Positions 27,730-36,260 of a stretch of 64,000 bases of DNA are shown here, one piece after another. Within the stretch, counting starts at the first letter, position 1. Each line of letters starts with the position of its first letter. A model generated the notes under the pieces. That model did no database searches, was not told the origin of the DNA, and saw nothing but the letters and a program-made list of their open reading frames with translations. The DNA comes from DATGLG01 sp035294245 (lineage in GTDB: Bacteria > Pseudomonadota > Alphaproteobacteria > JACZXZ01), in assembly GCA_035294245.1 (NCBI GenBank), contig DATGLG010000019.1, forward strand, positions 10,758 through 74,757. The letters run 5' to 3'. The translations under genes were made by a program, and so were the position numbers.

Positions 27730-27861
27730 CTATTGGAACAGCTTGAGCGCGTTGTTCAAGGTTTCCAGCACACCCCAGACCAGCGGAATGCCGACGAAGC
27801 CCCAGGCGAGGATCAGCTTGAGGGCGTTTCCGGTCTCGGGTTGGTTCTGCATCGTGGCCAT
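27730..27861 (-). CDS. 43-residue MFS transporter small subunit
   Basis: A tiny membrane protein. It has a polar N terminus (MATMQNQPETGNALK) and a single hydrophobic segment (LILAWGFVGIPLVWGVLETL), then NNALKLFQ. A strong GGGAGG lies five to six bases before the ATG, and the gene starts only 11 bases after the stop of the OFA-family transporter on the same strand. Small single-span proteins of this kind are known as companions of oxalate/formate-type MFS carriers (called MFS transporter small subunit in databases); the match here rests on the pattern and position. Its role in the carrier complex is not established. Confidence 0.8.
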   Translation of the reverse strand: MATMQNQPETGNALKLILAWGFVGIPLVWGVLETLNNALKLFQ

Positions 27862-27872
27862 GATCGCCTCCC

Positions 27873-29243
27873 TCAATCCGCCATTGCCGCGACTTCGTCA
27901 CGCATGTGATGGCGCTCGTGGACCGCCTTGATGAGAAGATTGCAGAAGAATCCGATCACCAGCAGCACCGCCATCACATACATGGTGACGTTATAGGCCT
28001 GCGCCTTGGCGACGCCATGATCGACGTTGTATTGCCGGATATAGTTCACGAGCACCGGGCCGAAGATTCCCGCCATCGACCACGCCGTCAGCAGAAGCCC
28101 GTGAATGGCCCCGACATAGCGCGTGCCGAACATGTCGCGGAGATAGGCGGGAACGGTGGAGAAGCCGCCGCCATACATGCTGAAAATGACCGCATAGAAC
28201 AGCACAAAAAGCGTCACGCTGCCGATCGCACCGGTATGGGGAACCAAGGCGTAGAGCACCGTACCGAGGACGAAGAACACGTAATAGGTGTTCTTACGGC
28301 CGAGAAAGTCGGATACCGAGGCCCAGAAGAAGCGCCCGCCCATATTGAAGAGGCTCATCAGGCCGACGAAGCCCGCCGCCGCGATCACCGTGACCCGGCC
28401 CTGGAACATCTCCTGGATCATGGCGGAGGCCTGGCCCAGCACGCCGATACCGGCGGTGACGTTGAGGCAGAGCACCCACCAGATCAGCCAGAATTGCGGC
28501 GTCTTCAGCGCCTGGTAGACATAGACGTTGCGCGTCGTGATCAGCTTCCTCGGCTCCACCGGAGGAACATAGCCCTCGGGCTTCCACCCCGGCGGCGGGA
28601 CGCGCACGATCGCGGCCCCCACCATCATGAAGCAAAAATAGATGATGCCCATGGTGATGAAGGTCTCGGCGACGCCCACGTGGGTCGGCGACGAGTATTG
28701 CCGCATCAGCCAGACCGAGAGCGGCGAGGCGATGAAGGCGCCGCCGCCGAAGCCCATGATCGCCATGCCTGTCGCCATACCCGGGCGATCCGGAAACCAC
28801 TTGATCAGGGTGGAGACCGGCGAGATGTAGCCGATGCCCAAGCCGAAACCGCCGATGATGCCGTAGCCGATATAGATCAGCCAAATCGTGTGCGCATAGA
28901 CGCCGATCGCCGAAAGGATGAAGCCACCGCCCCAGCACAGCGCGGCGGTGAACATGGCCCGGCGCGGGCCGCCTTCCTCGACCCAGCGACCGAGAAGCGC
29001 GGCGGAGACGCCGAGGAAGAAGATTGCGAGGCTGAAGATCCAGCCGAGCTCGGTCAGCCTCCAATCGCCGGGCGCCGATTGGGTGATGCCGATGAGCTTC
29101 GTCATCGGCAGGTTGAACACGCTGAAGGCGTAGGCTTGGCCGATACACAGGTGAACGCAGAGCGCCGCAGGCGGCACCAGCCAGCGGCTGAAGCCCGGCT
29201 TCGCGATGGTATGCTCGCGGTCGAGTATGGACAACAGACTCAT
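27873..29243 (-). CDS. OFA-family MFS transporter (oxalate/formate antiporter-like)
   Basis: 456-residue, 12-helix major facilitator of the oxalate:formate antiporter family. Family hallmarks are the first helix CVHLCIGQAYAFSVFNLPMTKLIG, the GIGYISPVSTLIKWFPDRPGMATGMAIMGFGGGAFI stretch, and NMGGRFFWASVSDFLGRKNTYYVFF after the central loop. OxlT-type members exchange oxalate and formate; others move related mono- or dicarboxylates, so the substrate is open. It is the first gene of the unit with the 43-residue protein and malyl-CoA lyase, consistent with C2/C1 acid import feeding glyoxylate metabolism. A GGGGGG-type site precedes ATG 29243. A perfect FNR-type box lies 216 bases upstream. Confidence 0.87.
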   Translation of the reverse strand: MSLLSILDREHTIAKPGFSRWLVPPAALCVHLCIGQAYAFSVFNLPMTKLIGITQSAPGDWRLTELGWIFSLAIFFLGVSAALLGRWVEEGGPRRAMFTAALCWGGGFILSAIGVYAHTIWLIYIGYGIIGGFGLGIGYISPVSTLIKWFPDRPGMATGMAIMGFGGGAFIASPLSVWLMRQYSSPTHVGVAETFITMGIIYFCFMMVGAAIVRVPPPGWKPEGYVPPVEPRKLITTRNVYVYQALKTPQFWLIWWVLCLNVTAGIGVLGQASAMIQEMFQGRVTVIAAAGFVGLMSLFNMGGRFFWASVSDFLGRKNTYYVFFVLGTVLYALVPHTGAIGSVTLFVLFYAVIFSMYGGGFSTVPAYLRDMFGTRYVGAIHGLLLTAWSMAGIFGPVLVNYIRQYNVDHGVAKAQAYNVTMYVMAVLLVIGFFCNLLIKAVHERHHMRDEVAAMAD

Positions 29244-29458
29244 GGAACCCCCCACCTTTGGTTCGCTTCCGATTCGGTGCTCTTTCACGTCTTATTGTTG
29301 TCTCGCGCTCGCGGTCCCAATCGCGGTTTGCGGCGCAAGTGGCGCCTTCGGACGCTCTTGCCGGAATCGGGCAAGGCTCGAAAGCGCGACAAGATGACAC
29401 AAATCAGGCCCCTATGTAAGATTCATTTGGAAATGCTTTCCGCAATCCAGTTTACGAC

Positions 29459-29472
29459 TTGATCTACATCAA
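29459..29472. promoter_or_regulatory. FNR/FixK-type binding box
   Basis: TTGATCTACATCAA is a perfect TTGAT-N4-ATCAA palindrome. It lies between xerD and the OFA transporter, upstream of the transporter (both genes are on the minus strand). TTACAT on the minus strand at 29414-29419 could be a -10, placing the box centre near -60, a position used by activating FNR-type proteins. This suggests oxygen control of the transporter unit. Confidence 0.6.
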
Positions 29473-29496
29473 TTCACGACGCGCAAACCCGGCTGC

Positions 29497-30405
29497 TCAC
29501 TCAGCGCGCCGCTTGGCAAGGGGGTGATGCTTCTGGACGAGGCGCTGCAAGCGTTCCTCGAGGACATGGGTGTAGATTTGGGTCGTGCTGATATCCGCGT
29601 GGCCCAGCAGCCGCTGCACGCTGCGCAAATCGGCGCCATGGGCGAGAAGATGCGTGGCGAAGGCATGACGCAGCACATGGGGCGAGACACCGGCGGGCGG
29701 GATGCCGGCGGCAACAGCCAGCTCCTTGAGCAGCTGGCCGAGGCGATGGCGCGTGAGGTGGCCTTGGCGGCCATGGGATGGGAACAACCAGGGCGATGTC
29801 CGGCCCTCGCCGAGGGCGGCCGCCCGGTGCGGCAGGTAGGCACGCAAGGCAGCCCGCGCCGGTGCCGAGAGCGGGACAAGGCGCTCCTTGTCGCCCTTGC
29901 CCCGTATTGACAACACGCGGCCGTCGCGGGCGAAGGCCCCCCGGGTCAGGCTCACGAGCTCGGAGACGCGCAGTCCCGTCGCGTAGAGGAGTTCGAGAAG
30001 TGCCGTCAGGCGCGCGCCCTCGGCACCCGGCCGAGCACGCGCCGCCGCGAGTAGCGCCTCCACCTGCTCCTCGCTGAGATATTTGGGCAGCGACCTCCCC
30101 CGCCGCGGGCCGTCGAGCGTAATTGACGGATCGTCGGGGCGTAGGCCCTCGCCGTAGAGGAAGCGGTAGAACTGCCGCAGGGCCGAGAGCCGCCGCGCTG
30201 CCGTGCGCGATGACATGCCGGCGCGGGCGAGACGCTCAAAGTAGGCGCGAAGGTCCTCGCTGTCGGCGCTCGCCATGTCGACGCCACGCGGAGCGAGGAA
30301 GGCTGCGAAATCCGCGAGGTCGCGGCGATACGCCTCGATGGTGTTCGCCGCGGCGCCACGCTCGGCGATGAGCATCTCGATAAACGACCCAAGATGACGG
30401 GACAT
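29497..30405 (-). CDS. xerD: Site-specific tyrosine recombinase XerD
   Basis: 302-residue recombinase that with XerC resolves chromosome dimers at dif. The N-terminal SAM-like DNA-binding domain (LIAERGAAANTIEAYRRDLADF) and the catalytic domain are complete: Arg in ATGLRVSELVSL, HxxR in SPHVLRHAFATHLL, His in LLGHADISTTQIYTHV and Tyr nucleophile in the same motif. The start at 30405 (MSRHLGSF) fits the family; ATG 30411 is also possible. The long in-frame extension upstream overlaps the next gene and is a shadow. The xerD-aroK-aroB neighbourhood is typical of alphaproteobacteria. Confidence 0.93.
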   Translation of the reverse strand: MSRHLGSFIEMLIAERGAAANTIEAYRRDLADFAAFLAPRGVDMASADSEDLRAYFERLARAGMSSRTAARRLSALRQFYRFLYGEGLRPDDPSITLDGPRRGRSLPKYLSEEQVEALLAAARARPGAEGARLTALLELLYATGLRVSELVSLTRGAFARDGRVLSIRGKGDKERLVPLSAPARAALRAYLPHRAAALGEGRTSPWLFPSHGRQGHLTRHRLGQLLKELAVAAGIPPAGVSPHVLRHAFATHLLAHGADLRSVQRLLGHADISTTQIYTHVLEERLQRLVQKHHPLAKRRAE

Positions 30406-30454
30406 CGGCATCGCGGCGCCGCGCGGCGGGCGGCCTCGGGTGCCGACAGCCACC

Positions 30455-32269
30455 CTAGACGCCGTCCGCGATGGCGGCTTCGATCGCGAGCTGCCTTGCT
30501 TCGGATCCGAGCCCGACCTTGTCGAGCGCCGCGATGACATGGTTGACGGCAATCGGATCGCTTGCGCCGGGCCCATTCGCGCCGATCGCGATGAGCGCGA
30601 AGAGCACGGTTTGCCCTTGCCGCCCCGCCTTTGCCGCCGCGTCGAGCCCGTTCCACAGCGCGAGCGAGGGCATGGTGTCGGGCCCGCCGGCGGCCGTCGC
30701 GTAGAAGGGCTGCCAAGCGGCATCGGGAACGTGGTGGCCGAGAGCACTGAGCAAGCCGAGGACGCGCGCGACGCGCTCGCCTGCGAGCTTGGGGTCTGCC
30801 GCCTTGTCGCCCGACTGCGCCGCCGTCCACGCGGCGAAACGGTCCGCCTCCCAATCGGCGGATTTGTCGGCCGTGAGCACGGTGAAGGGCCAGAGCTCGA
30901 CGGTCGCCTTCGCAGCCTCTGACGACGTTGCCGAGCCCTGACGCGCCAAAGCATACCAAGCCTGGCCCGCGCCGAGCCGGCCGGCGAAGTCATAGGCGCG
31001 CGACGCCTCGGCCGCGAAGGAAATCAGCGAGGGATTCGGAGAGAGCAGGTCCATCAACGGCAAGTTGACGCCGACTGCCGGCGCATAGAGGCCGGCGTGG
31101 CGCGCGAGTGCGAGAGCGGCCTGGATGATCGCGGCACGCTCGCTGGAGCTCTTCGCCAGCTTGGCGGCACGATAAAGGAGGGCGCGGGACTGGGCGTCGT
31201 ATTTCGCCTGCGCGCCGGTCACCGCCGACGCGGTCGCCGCATTCGCCGCAGCCTTGTCGTAAAGCGCAGCAAGCGCGTCGGGGGCGAGCGCGCCAAGCGT
31301 CGCGGCCTGCTCCGCCGCGGCCAATCGCTCCTCCATCGCCGCATTCGGGCTATCGGCGACGGCGCGGAGGATCGCGGGAGCGGCAGCGTGGGCGACATCC
31401 TTCGGCAGGGGCTGCTCAGCCGCTCGCATCATGGCGAGGAGCAGCGGCGTCGCCTCGGGCAGGCTCTTGACCTTGGCGGCCTTGACGCCTTCGAGGGCGG
31501 AGACGAGGGTGAAAAAGGCCGTATCCTTGTCGTCGCCCTCATCGTGCAGCAGGCCGACGCCGATGTCGACCTCCTCGGTCTTGTGCGCGAGCGCTTGGCA
31601 GAAGATCTGCACCTTCTGCCAATAGATGCCGTGATATTGGCGCAGCCGGTCGCCGGCTTCGGCGCAGGCGTTTGTCGTATCACCCTGGATCAGCCGGCCG
31701 TCCATGCGGATGCGCGCCGCCGTCTCATCGCTGCGATTCGCCGGTAGCAGATCGAGGAGGGCGCGGGAATTCTCGATGTCGCCCATTTGCGCGAGCTTCG
31801 CGGCCCGCAGGGTCAGGAGGCTGGGTTCGTCCCCTGGCGGACCTTCCGGCGAGGCCGCGGTCGTCAGCAGAAGGCGGCGCGCAAGCGCGCGCAGGGTGGG
31901 CGAGGGCATGGCGGTCGGCAACGCGTCCACGAGCCGCACCGCCTCGGCCCGGGAGATGCCGCGCCACATCTCCGGCCCGAAGCCTCCCTGGCCGGGCCCG
32001 AGGGTGCCGAGCCCGTCGAGGTCGATGCCGCCCAGCTTGTCAACCTCGATTCCCTTCGGCGCGCTCGGAGCCGCCGTCGGCGGCGCGGCAGCAGAGGGCG
32101 CGGCTGGCACTGCGGCGCCAGCCGCGGCACCGGCGCCACCGCGCTGCGGCAGGAGCTGGATCGGCGCGCCCTGCGCCCGGACGAGCTGCGGCGACGTTTG
32201 AAGGGCGCCCGCGAAGACGATGAGGGCGAGAAGTCGAATGGCGGCCCGGCTAGTGCGGGAAACGGTCAT
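30455..32269 (-). CDS. Exported alanine-rich helical-repeat protein of unknown function
   Basis: 604-residue protein. It has a signal peptide (IRLLALIVFAGALQTSPQLVRAQ) followed by a Pro/Ala-rich stretch, then a long alpha-helical body rich in Ala and Leu with TPR/Sel1-like periodicity (for example LRALARRLLLTTAASPEGPPGD, NSRALLDLLPANRSDETAARIRMDGRLIQGD). No catalytic motif is visible. Proteins of this size and composition occur between xerD and aroK in many alphaproteobacteria, which suggests a conserved periplasmic or envelope role. Its ATG lies inside the 3' end of the small membrane-protein gene at 32250-32390, so translation is probably coupled. Confidence 0.75.
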   Translation of the reverse strand: MTVSRTSRAAIRLLALIVFAGALQTSPQLVRAQGAPIQLLPQRGGAGAAAGAAVPAAPSAAAPPTAAPSAPKGIEVDKLGGIDLDGLGTLGPGQGGFGPEMWRGISRAEAVRLVDALPTAMPSPTLRALARRLLLTTAASPEGPPGDEPSLLTLRAAKLAQMGDIENSRALLDLLPANRSDETAARIRMDGRLIQGDTTNACAEAGDRLRQYHGIYWQKVQIFCQALAHKTEEVDIGVGLLHDEGDDKDTAFFTLVSALEGVKAAKVKSLPEATPLLLAMMRAAEQPLPKDVAHAAAPAILRAVADSPNAAMEERLAAAEQAATLGALAPDALAALYDKAAANAATASAVTGAQAKYDAQSRALLYRAAKLAKSSSERAAIIQAALALARHAGLYAPAVGVNLPLMDLLSPNPSLISFAAEASRAYDFAGRLGAGQAWYALARQGSATSSEAAKATVELWPFTVLTADKSADWEADRFAAWTAAQSGDKAADPKLAGERVARVLGLLSALGHHVPDAAWQPFYATAAGGPDTMPSLALWNGLDAAAKAGRQGQTVLFALIAIGANGPGASDPIAVNHVIAALDKVGLGSEARQLAIEAAIADGV

Positions 32270-32390
32270 TGGGTATGACCTTTTCGACCTTCGCCGTCGG
32301 CGCCGGGATTTGCCAAGTGCCGAGAAAGACCGCACCTCCGACGATGACGACGACGATGACGAGTGCAACGATGCTGGCGAATTTGAGCAT
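32250..32390 (-). CDS. 46-residue membrane peptide overlapping the exported protein gene
   Basis: Small gene too short for usual callers. It encodes a single hydrophobic helix (FASIVALVIVVVIVGGAVFL) followed by TWQIPAPTAKVEKVIPNDRF, a short periplasmic tail. Its last 20 bases overlap the start of the 604-residue exported protein in another frame, a sign of translational coupling. The tail pattern W-x-I-P-A-P-T-x-x-V-E-K-V-I-P is what I would expect for a conserved alphaproteobacterial peptide encoded before this large protein; I cannot confirm it without a search. Function unknown. Confidence 0.65.
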   Translation of the reverse strand: MLKFASIVALVIVVVIVGGAVFLGTWQIPAPTAKVEKVIPNDRFPH

Positions 32391-32600
32391 GAAAACGTAT
32401 TCCCTGGAGGCGGCCGACGCCGCGATGACCGGACCTCGACGACGGTGCCACGGATGCGGCTCAGGCGACACGCCCCGCGGCCTTGTGCTAGAGTTCCACC
32501 ATGGCGATTTTACGGCACTCCCGGCAGAGGGCAACCGGATCGACGCGAGGAGGGCGAGCCTCTCATCCTTCGCTGTGCGAAAGTTAACGCGATTCCCTCG

Positions 32601-33212
32601 ATGAACGACTCCCATCCCGCTCCATCGCCCAAGCCCGGCGGCTTGCGCCAGCCCCCTCGCACGGTGGTTCTCGTCGGCCTCATGGGGGCCGGCAAGACCT
32701 GCATCGGGAAGCGGGTGGCGCAGCGTTTCGGCTTGCGCTTCGTCGATGCTGATCACGAGATCGAGGCGGCGGCAGGCTGCACAATTGAGGAGATCTTCGA
32801 GCGGCATGGCGAGGCCTTCTTCCGGGACGGGGAGCGCCGCGTGATCGAGCGCCTCTTGGATCAGCCCGTCCATGTCCTGGCAACGGGCGGCGGCGCCTTC
32901 ATGGACTCGCGCACCCGCGCGAAGATTCGCGAGCGCGGGATTTCGGTCTGGTTGCGCGCCGACATCGAGCTTCTCCTGCGGCGTGTCGCACGGCGCGACA
33001 ACCGTCCGCTCCTCAAGCAGGGCGACCGGCGCGCCGTCCTCGAGCGGCTCATGGCCGCGCGCCATCCCGTCTATGCGGAGGCGGATATCACCGTCGACAC
33101 CCTCGACGCGGCACCCGACGCCACGGTCGAGCAGGTGATGCGGGCGCTGGGCCGCTTCCTCGCCGAGAGCCCGCAAGGAGAGACCGTCGGCGGCCGCGAG
33201 GCTGCGCCATGA
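32601..33212 (+). CDS. aroK: Shikimate kinase
   Basis: 203-residue P-loop kinase that phosphorylates shikimate at O3 in aromatic amino-acid synthesis. Walker A is GLMGAGKTCIGKRVA, the shikimate-binding residues are in FVDADHEIEAAAG and VLATGGGAFMD, and the lid and adenine loop follow (RRDNRPLL). The start at 32601 (MNDSHPAP) gives a slightly long N-terminal tail. It overlaps aroB by four bases (ATGA), a widely conserved coupling. Divergent from the small membrane-peptide gene. Confidence 0.95.
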   Translation: MNDSHPAPSPKPGGLRQPPRTVVLVGLMGAGKTCIGKRVAQRFGLRFVDADHEIEAAAGCTIEEIFERHGEAFFRDGERRVIERLLDQPVHVLATGGGAFMDSRTRAKIRERGISVWLRADIELLLRRVARRDNRPLLKQGDRRAVLERLMAARHPVYAEADITVDTLDAAPDATVEQVMRALGRFLAESPQGETVGGREAAP

Positions 33213-34321
33213 GCCCGCACGAGCGCATCGCGGTCACCCTCGGCGCACGCGGCTATGACATCCTCGTCGGCAATGGGCTGCTCGACGCGGCGGGCGAGCT
33301 CATCGCGCCGGTGCTGTCGCGGCCGCGCGTCGTGGTCGTAACCGACGAGAATGTGGCGAGGCACCATCTCGCGCGGCTGAGAGCGGCACTCGGCCGTGGC
33401 GGCCTCGCCCATGAGGCGATCGTGCTGCCCCCCGGCGAGGGCACCAAGGATTTCCGCCATCTCGAGGAGCTGCTCGACCGGCTGCTCGAAGGCCGGATCG
33501 AGCGCTCGACGAGCCTCTTGGCCCTCGGCGGCGGCGTGATCGGCGACCTCGTCGGCTTCGCCGCCAGCATCGTCCTGCGCGGCATCGATTTCGTGCAGGT
33601 GCCGACCACGCTTCTCGCGCAAGTCGACAGCTCCGTCGGCGGCAAGACCGGCATCAATACCCGGCACGGCAAGAACCTCGTCGGCAGCTTTCACCAGCCG
33701 CGCCTCGTGCTCGCCGACACGGGCACGCTCGATACGCTGCCCGCCCGCGAGCTCCGCGCCGGCTATGCCGAGGTGGTGAAATACGGGCTCATCAACGATC
33801 CCGGCTTCTTCTCCTGGCTCGAGGCCCATGGCCGCGCCCTATGCGAGGGCGACGAGGAGGCGCGCCGCTATGCGGTTGCCCGGAGCTGCGCGGCCAAGGC
33901 CGCCATCGTCGCCGCCGACGAGCGCGAGACCGGCGAGCGCGCGCTCCTCAACCTCGGCCACACTTTCGGCCACGCGCTCGAGGCGGAAACCGGCTTCGGC
34001 CCGGAGCTTCTTCATGGCGAGGCCGTCGCCATCGGGCTCGTGATGGCGTTCGCGCTCTCGGCCCAACTGGGTTATTGCTCTTCCGCAGATGCGGCGCGCG
34101 TGCGACGTCATTTGGCCGAGGTGGGCTTGCCCACGGAGCTGCGCCGCAGCGGGCGGCCGTGGGAGGCGACGGCATTGCTGGCGCATATGTCGCGCGACAA
34201 GAAGGTGCGCGACGGCCGCGTGGCCTTCGTGCTCGCGCGCGGCATCGGCCAAGCCTTCCTCGCACGCGACGTGGCGCTCGAGACGGTACGGGAACTGCTC
34301 GACGCCGTCATCGCCGCCTGA
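33209..34321 (+). CDS. aroB: 3-dehydroquinate synthase
   Basis: 370-residue NAD- and metal-dependent enzyme that closes DAHP to 3-dehydroquinate. The NAD/substrate motifs GGGVIGDLVGFAAS, PTTLLAQVDSSVGGKTGIN and the zinc-ligand helix LNLGHTFGHALEAETGFGPELLHGEAVAIG are all present. It is coupled to aroK through an ATGA overlap and followed after 26 bases by the CBS-domain membrane protein, so the three genes probably form an operon. Confidence 0.97.
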   Translation: MSPHERIAVTLGARGYDILVGNGLLDAAGELIAPVLSRPRVVVVTDENVARHHLARLRAALGRGGLAHEAIVLPPGEGTKDFRHLEELLDRLLEGRIERSTSLLALGGGVIGDLVGFAASIVLRGIDFVQVPTTLLAQVDSSVGGKTGINTRHGKNLVGSFHQPRLVLADTGTLDTLPARELRAGYAEVVKYGLINDPGFFSWLEAHGRALCEGDEEARRYAVARSCAAKAAIVAADERETGERALLNLGHTFGHALEAETGFGPELLHGEAVAIGLVMAFALSAQLGYCSSADAARVRRHLAEVGLPTELRRSGRPWEATALLAHMSRDKKVRDGRVAFVLARGIGQAFLARDVALETVRELLDAVIAA

Positions 34322-34347
34322 CCACGCGAGCAAGAGAGGCCTGCCGC

Positions 34348-35628
34348 ATGGACGTGGACGTGTCGCTGGTCGCCATCCTCATTCTGATCGTGGCCCTGCT
34401 GATCGTCTCCGCCTTCTTCTCGGCATCCGAGACGGCCGTCACCGGCGCCTCGCGGCCGCGGATGCATGCGCTGGAAAAGCGTGGGAACGATCAGGCCCGG
34501 ATGGTCAATCGCCTGCGCCAGGAGAAGGGGCGGCTGATCGGCGCCATTCTCCTCGGCAACAATCTCGCGACCATCCTCTCCTCCTCTCTCGCGACGAGCC
34601 TTCTGATCGGCTGGTTCGGCAATGCGGGAGTCGCCTACGCGACCGTGGCAATGACCTTTCTCGTCCTTTTGTTCGGCGAGCTTCTGCCCAAGAGCTACGC
34701 TCTCTATGATGCCGATCGCGTCGCGCTTGCGACGGCTCCCGTATTGCGGGCCCTCGTCTGGCTCCTCGCGCCGATCACCGCGGCAATCGAGACCATGGTG
34801 CGTGGCACCCTTCGGCTGCTCGGCGTGCGGCTCGGGATGGAAATGACGGGGGCCCAGCACGAGGAGGAGCTGCTGGGCGCGATCGAGCTTCATCGCGGGC
34901 CCGAGCCGGAAACGGTGCATGAGCGGCGCATGCTGCGCAGCGTGCTCGATCTCGACGAGGTCGCGGTGGGCGAGATCATGATCCACCGCAAGAACGTGCT
35001 GACCGTCGAGGCCGACTTGCCGATGAGCCGCATCGTCGACCAGGTCGTGCAGAGCCCCTATTCGCGCTTTCCCCTGTGGCGCGGCGAGCCCGACAACATC
35101 GTCGGCGTCCTCCATGCGAAGGCGCTTCTGCGCGCAGTCCGGGCCCATAAGGACCAACTCGACGAGCTGCGGATCGAGCAGGTGATGACCAAGCCGTGGT
35201 TCATCCCCGAATCGACGACCTTGCTCGATCAGCTCCAGTCGTTCCGCAAGCGGCGCGAGCATATCGCACTTGTCGTGGACGAGTATGGCAGCTGGCTGGG
35301 CATCGTCACGCTCGAGGACATCCTCGAGGAGATCGTCGGCGACATCACGGACGAGTTGGATATCGCCGTCGCCGGGGTGCGACCCGAGCCCGGCGGCAGC
35401 TACGTCGTCGACGGCAGCGTCACGATCCGCGATCTCAATCGCGAGTTCGACTGGCGGTTGCCGGACGAGGAGGCCTCGACCATCGCCGGCCTCGTCATGC
35501 ACGAGGCGCGCATGATCCCCGAGCCGGGCCAGGTCTTCACCTTCTATGGCTTTCGTTTCGAGATCCTGCGCCGCCAGCGCAACCAGATCACCGCCATTCG
35601 CGTGACCCCGCCGGCGCTCGGCGCCTAG
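34348..35628 (+). CDS. HlyC/CorC-family membrane protein (DUF21 plus CBS pair)
   Basis: 426-residue protein. The N-terminal DUF21 (CNNM) domain has about four hydrophobic helices (AILILIVALLIVSAFFSASETAVTGASRP; NNLATILSSSLATSLLIGWFG; FLVLLFGELLPKSYAL). Two CBS domains follow (about residues 210-340, with LPMSRIVDQVVQSPYSRFPLW and VMTKPWFIPESTTLLDQL), then a CorC_HlyC transporter-associated domain ending in QITAIRV. Relatives take part in Mg2+/Co2+ resistance or efflux; a precise substrate is not shown. It follows aroB closely, a conserved alphaproteobacterial arrangement. Confidence 0.92.
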   Translation: MDVDVSLVAILILIVALLIVSAFFSASETAVTGASRPRMHALEKRGNDQARMVNRLRQEKGRLIGAILLGNNLATILSSSLATSLLIGWFGNAGVAYATVAMTFLVLLFGELLPKSYALYDADRVALATAPVLRALVWLLAPITAAIETMVRGTLRLLGVRLGMEMTGAQHEEELLGAIELHRGPEPETVHERRMLRSVLDLDEVAVGEIMIHRKNVLTVEADLPMSRIVDQVVQSPYSRFPLWRGEPDNIVGVLHAKALLRAVRAHKDQLDELRIEQVMTKPWFIPESTTLLDQLQSFRKRREHIALVVDEYGSWLGIVTLEDILEEIVGDITDELDIAVAGVRPEPGGSYVVDGSVTIRDLNREFDWRLPDEEASTIAGLVMHEARMIPEPGQVFTFYGFRFEILRRQRNQITAIRVTPPALGA

Positions 35629-35656
35629 GCCGCCGCATGCCAGGCCTGCGGCGGCC
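35628..35656 (+). terminator. Strong hairpin overlapping the CorC/HlyC gene stop
   Basis: A ten-base-pair perfect stem GGCCGCCGCA/TGCGGCGGCC with a nine-base loop starts at the last base of the stop codon. No T-run follows (GGGCTTGACC), so it could be an intrinsic terminator with a poor tail or an RNA-stabilising 3' hairpin. Confidence 0.35.
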
Positions 35657-35714
35657 GGGCTTGACCGCCCCGACTCCCGCCGTGTATGCCCGGGGCGCAG
35701 CAGATGGATCGGCC

Positions 35715-36260
35715 ATGCCCTTGACCGCAGCCAGTGAACGGGAGCTCCTCCATACGCGACGGGTCGAATGCCGCGGCTATCAGCGTAGCGACGGGCTCTG
35801 GGACATCGAGGGCCATCTCATCGATCTCAAGAGCTATACTTGGCAGAGCGACGATCGCGGCGAAGTGCGGCCGGGAGAGCCGCTCCACGAGATGTGGCTG
35901 CGCCTCACCATCGACGAGGACCTTCTTATCCGCGCCGTCGAGGCGGCGAGCGATTATTCTCCGTTTCGCGCCTGCCCGGCGGTGGTGCCGCATTTCGCTG
36001 CACTCGAGGGGCTGCGGATCGGCCCCGGCTGGCGCAAGAAGGTGCGTGAGCTGCTCGGCGGAACCAAAGGCTGCACGCATCTTGTCGAGCTGCTGACGCC
36101 GCTTGCGACCACGGCGTACCAGACAATCTATTCAGCGCGGGCGCGCCGCGCGCAAAAAGAGCCCGGACGCAAGCCCGATCATATCGACACCTGCCACGCC
36201 CTTGCCAGCGATGGCGAGGTCGTCAAGCGTTATTGGCCAAGCTTCTATACCGGGACCTGA
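35715..36260 (+). CDS. DUF2889 family protein
   Basis: 181-residue protein of unknown function. Family pattern is clear: ERELLHTRRVECRGYQRSDGLWDIEGHLIDLKSY, PLHEMWLRLTIDEDLLIRAVEAASDYSPF, GCTHLVELLTPLATTAYQTI. The start at 35715 (MPLTAASER) is the first ATG fitting the family. The 3' end overlaps the convergent ribbon-helix-helix gene by 16 bases. No transmembrane or signal segments. Confidence 0.88.
   Translation: MPLTAASERELLHTRRVECRGYQRSDGLWDIEGHLIDLKSYTWQSDDRGEVRPGEPLHEMWLRLTIDEDLLIRAVEAASDYSPFRACPAVVPHFAALEGLRIGPGWRKKVRELLGGTKGCTHLVELLTPLATTAYQTIYSARARRAQKEPGRKPDHIDTCHALASDGEVVKRYWPSFYTGT

Noticed and set aside
27906..29462. 518-codon plus-strand frame opposite the OFA transporter
   Set aside because: Antisense of a 12-helix membrane protein, strongly charged and without motifs.
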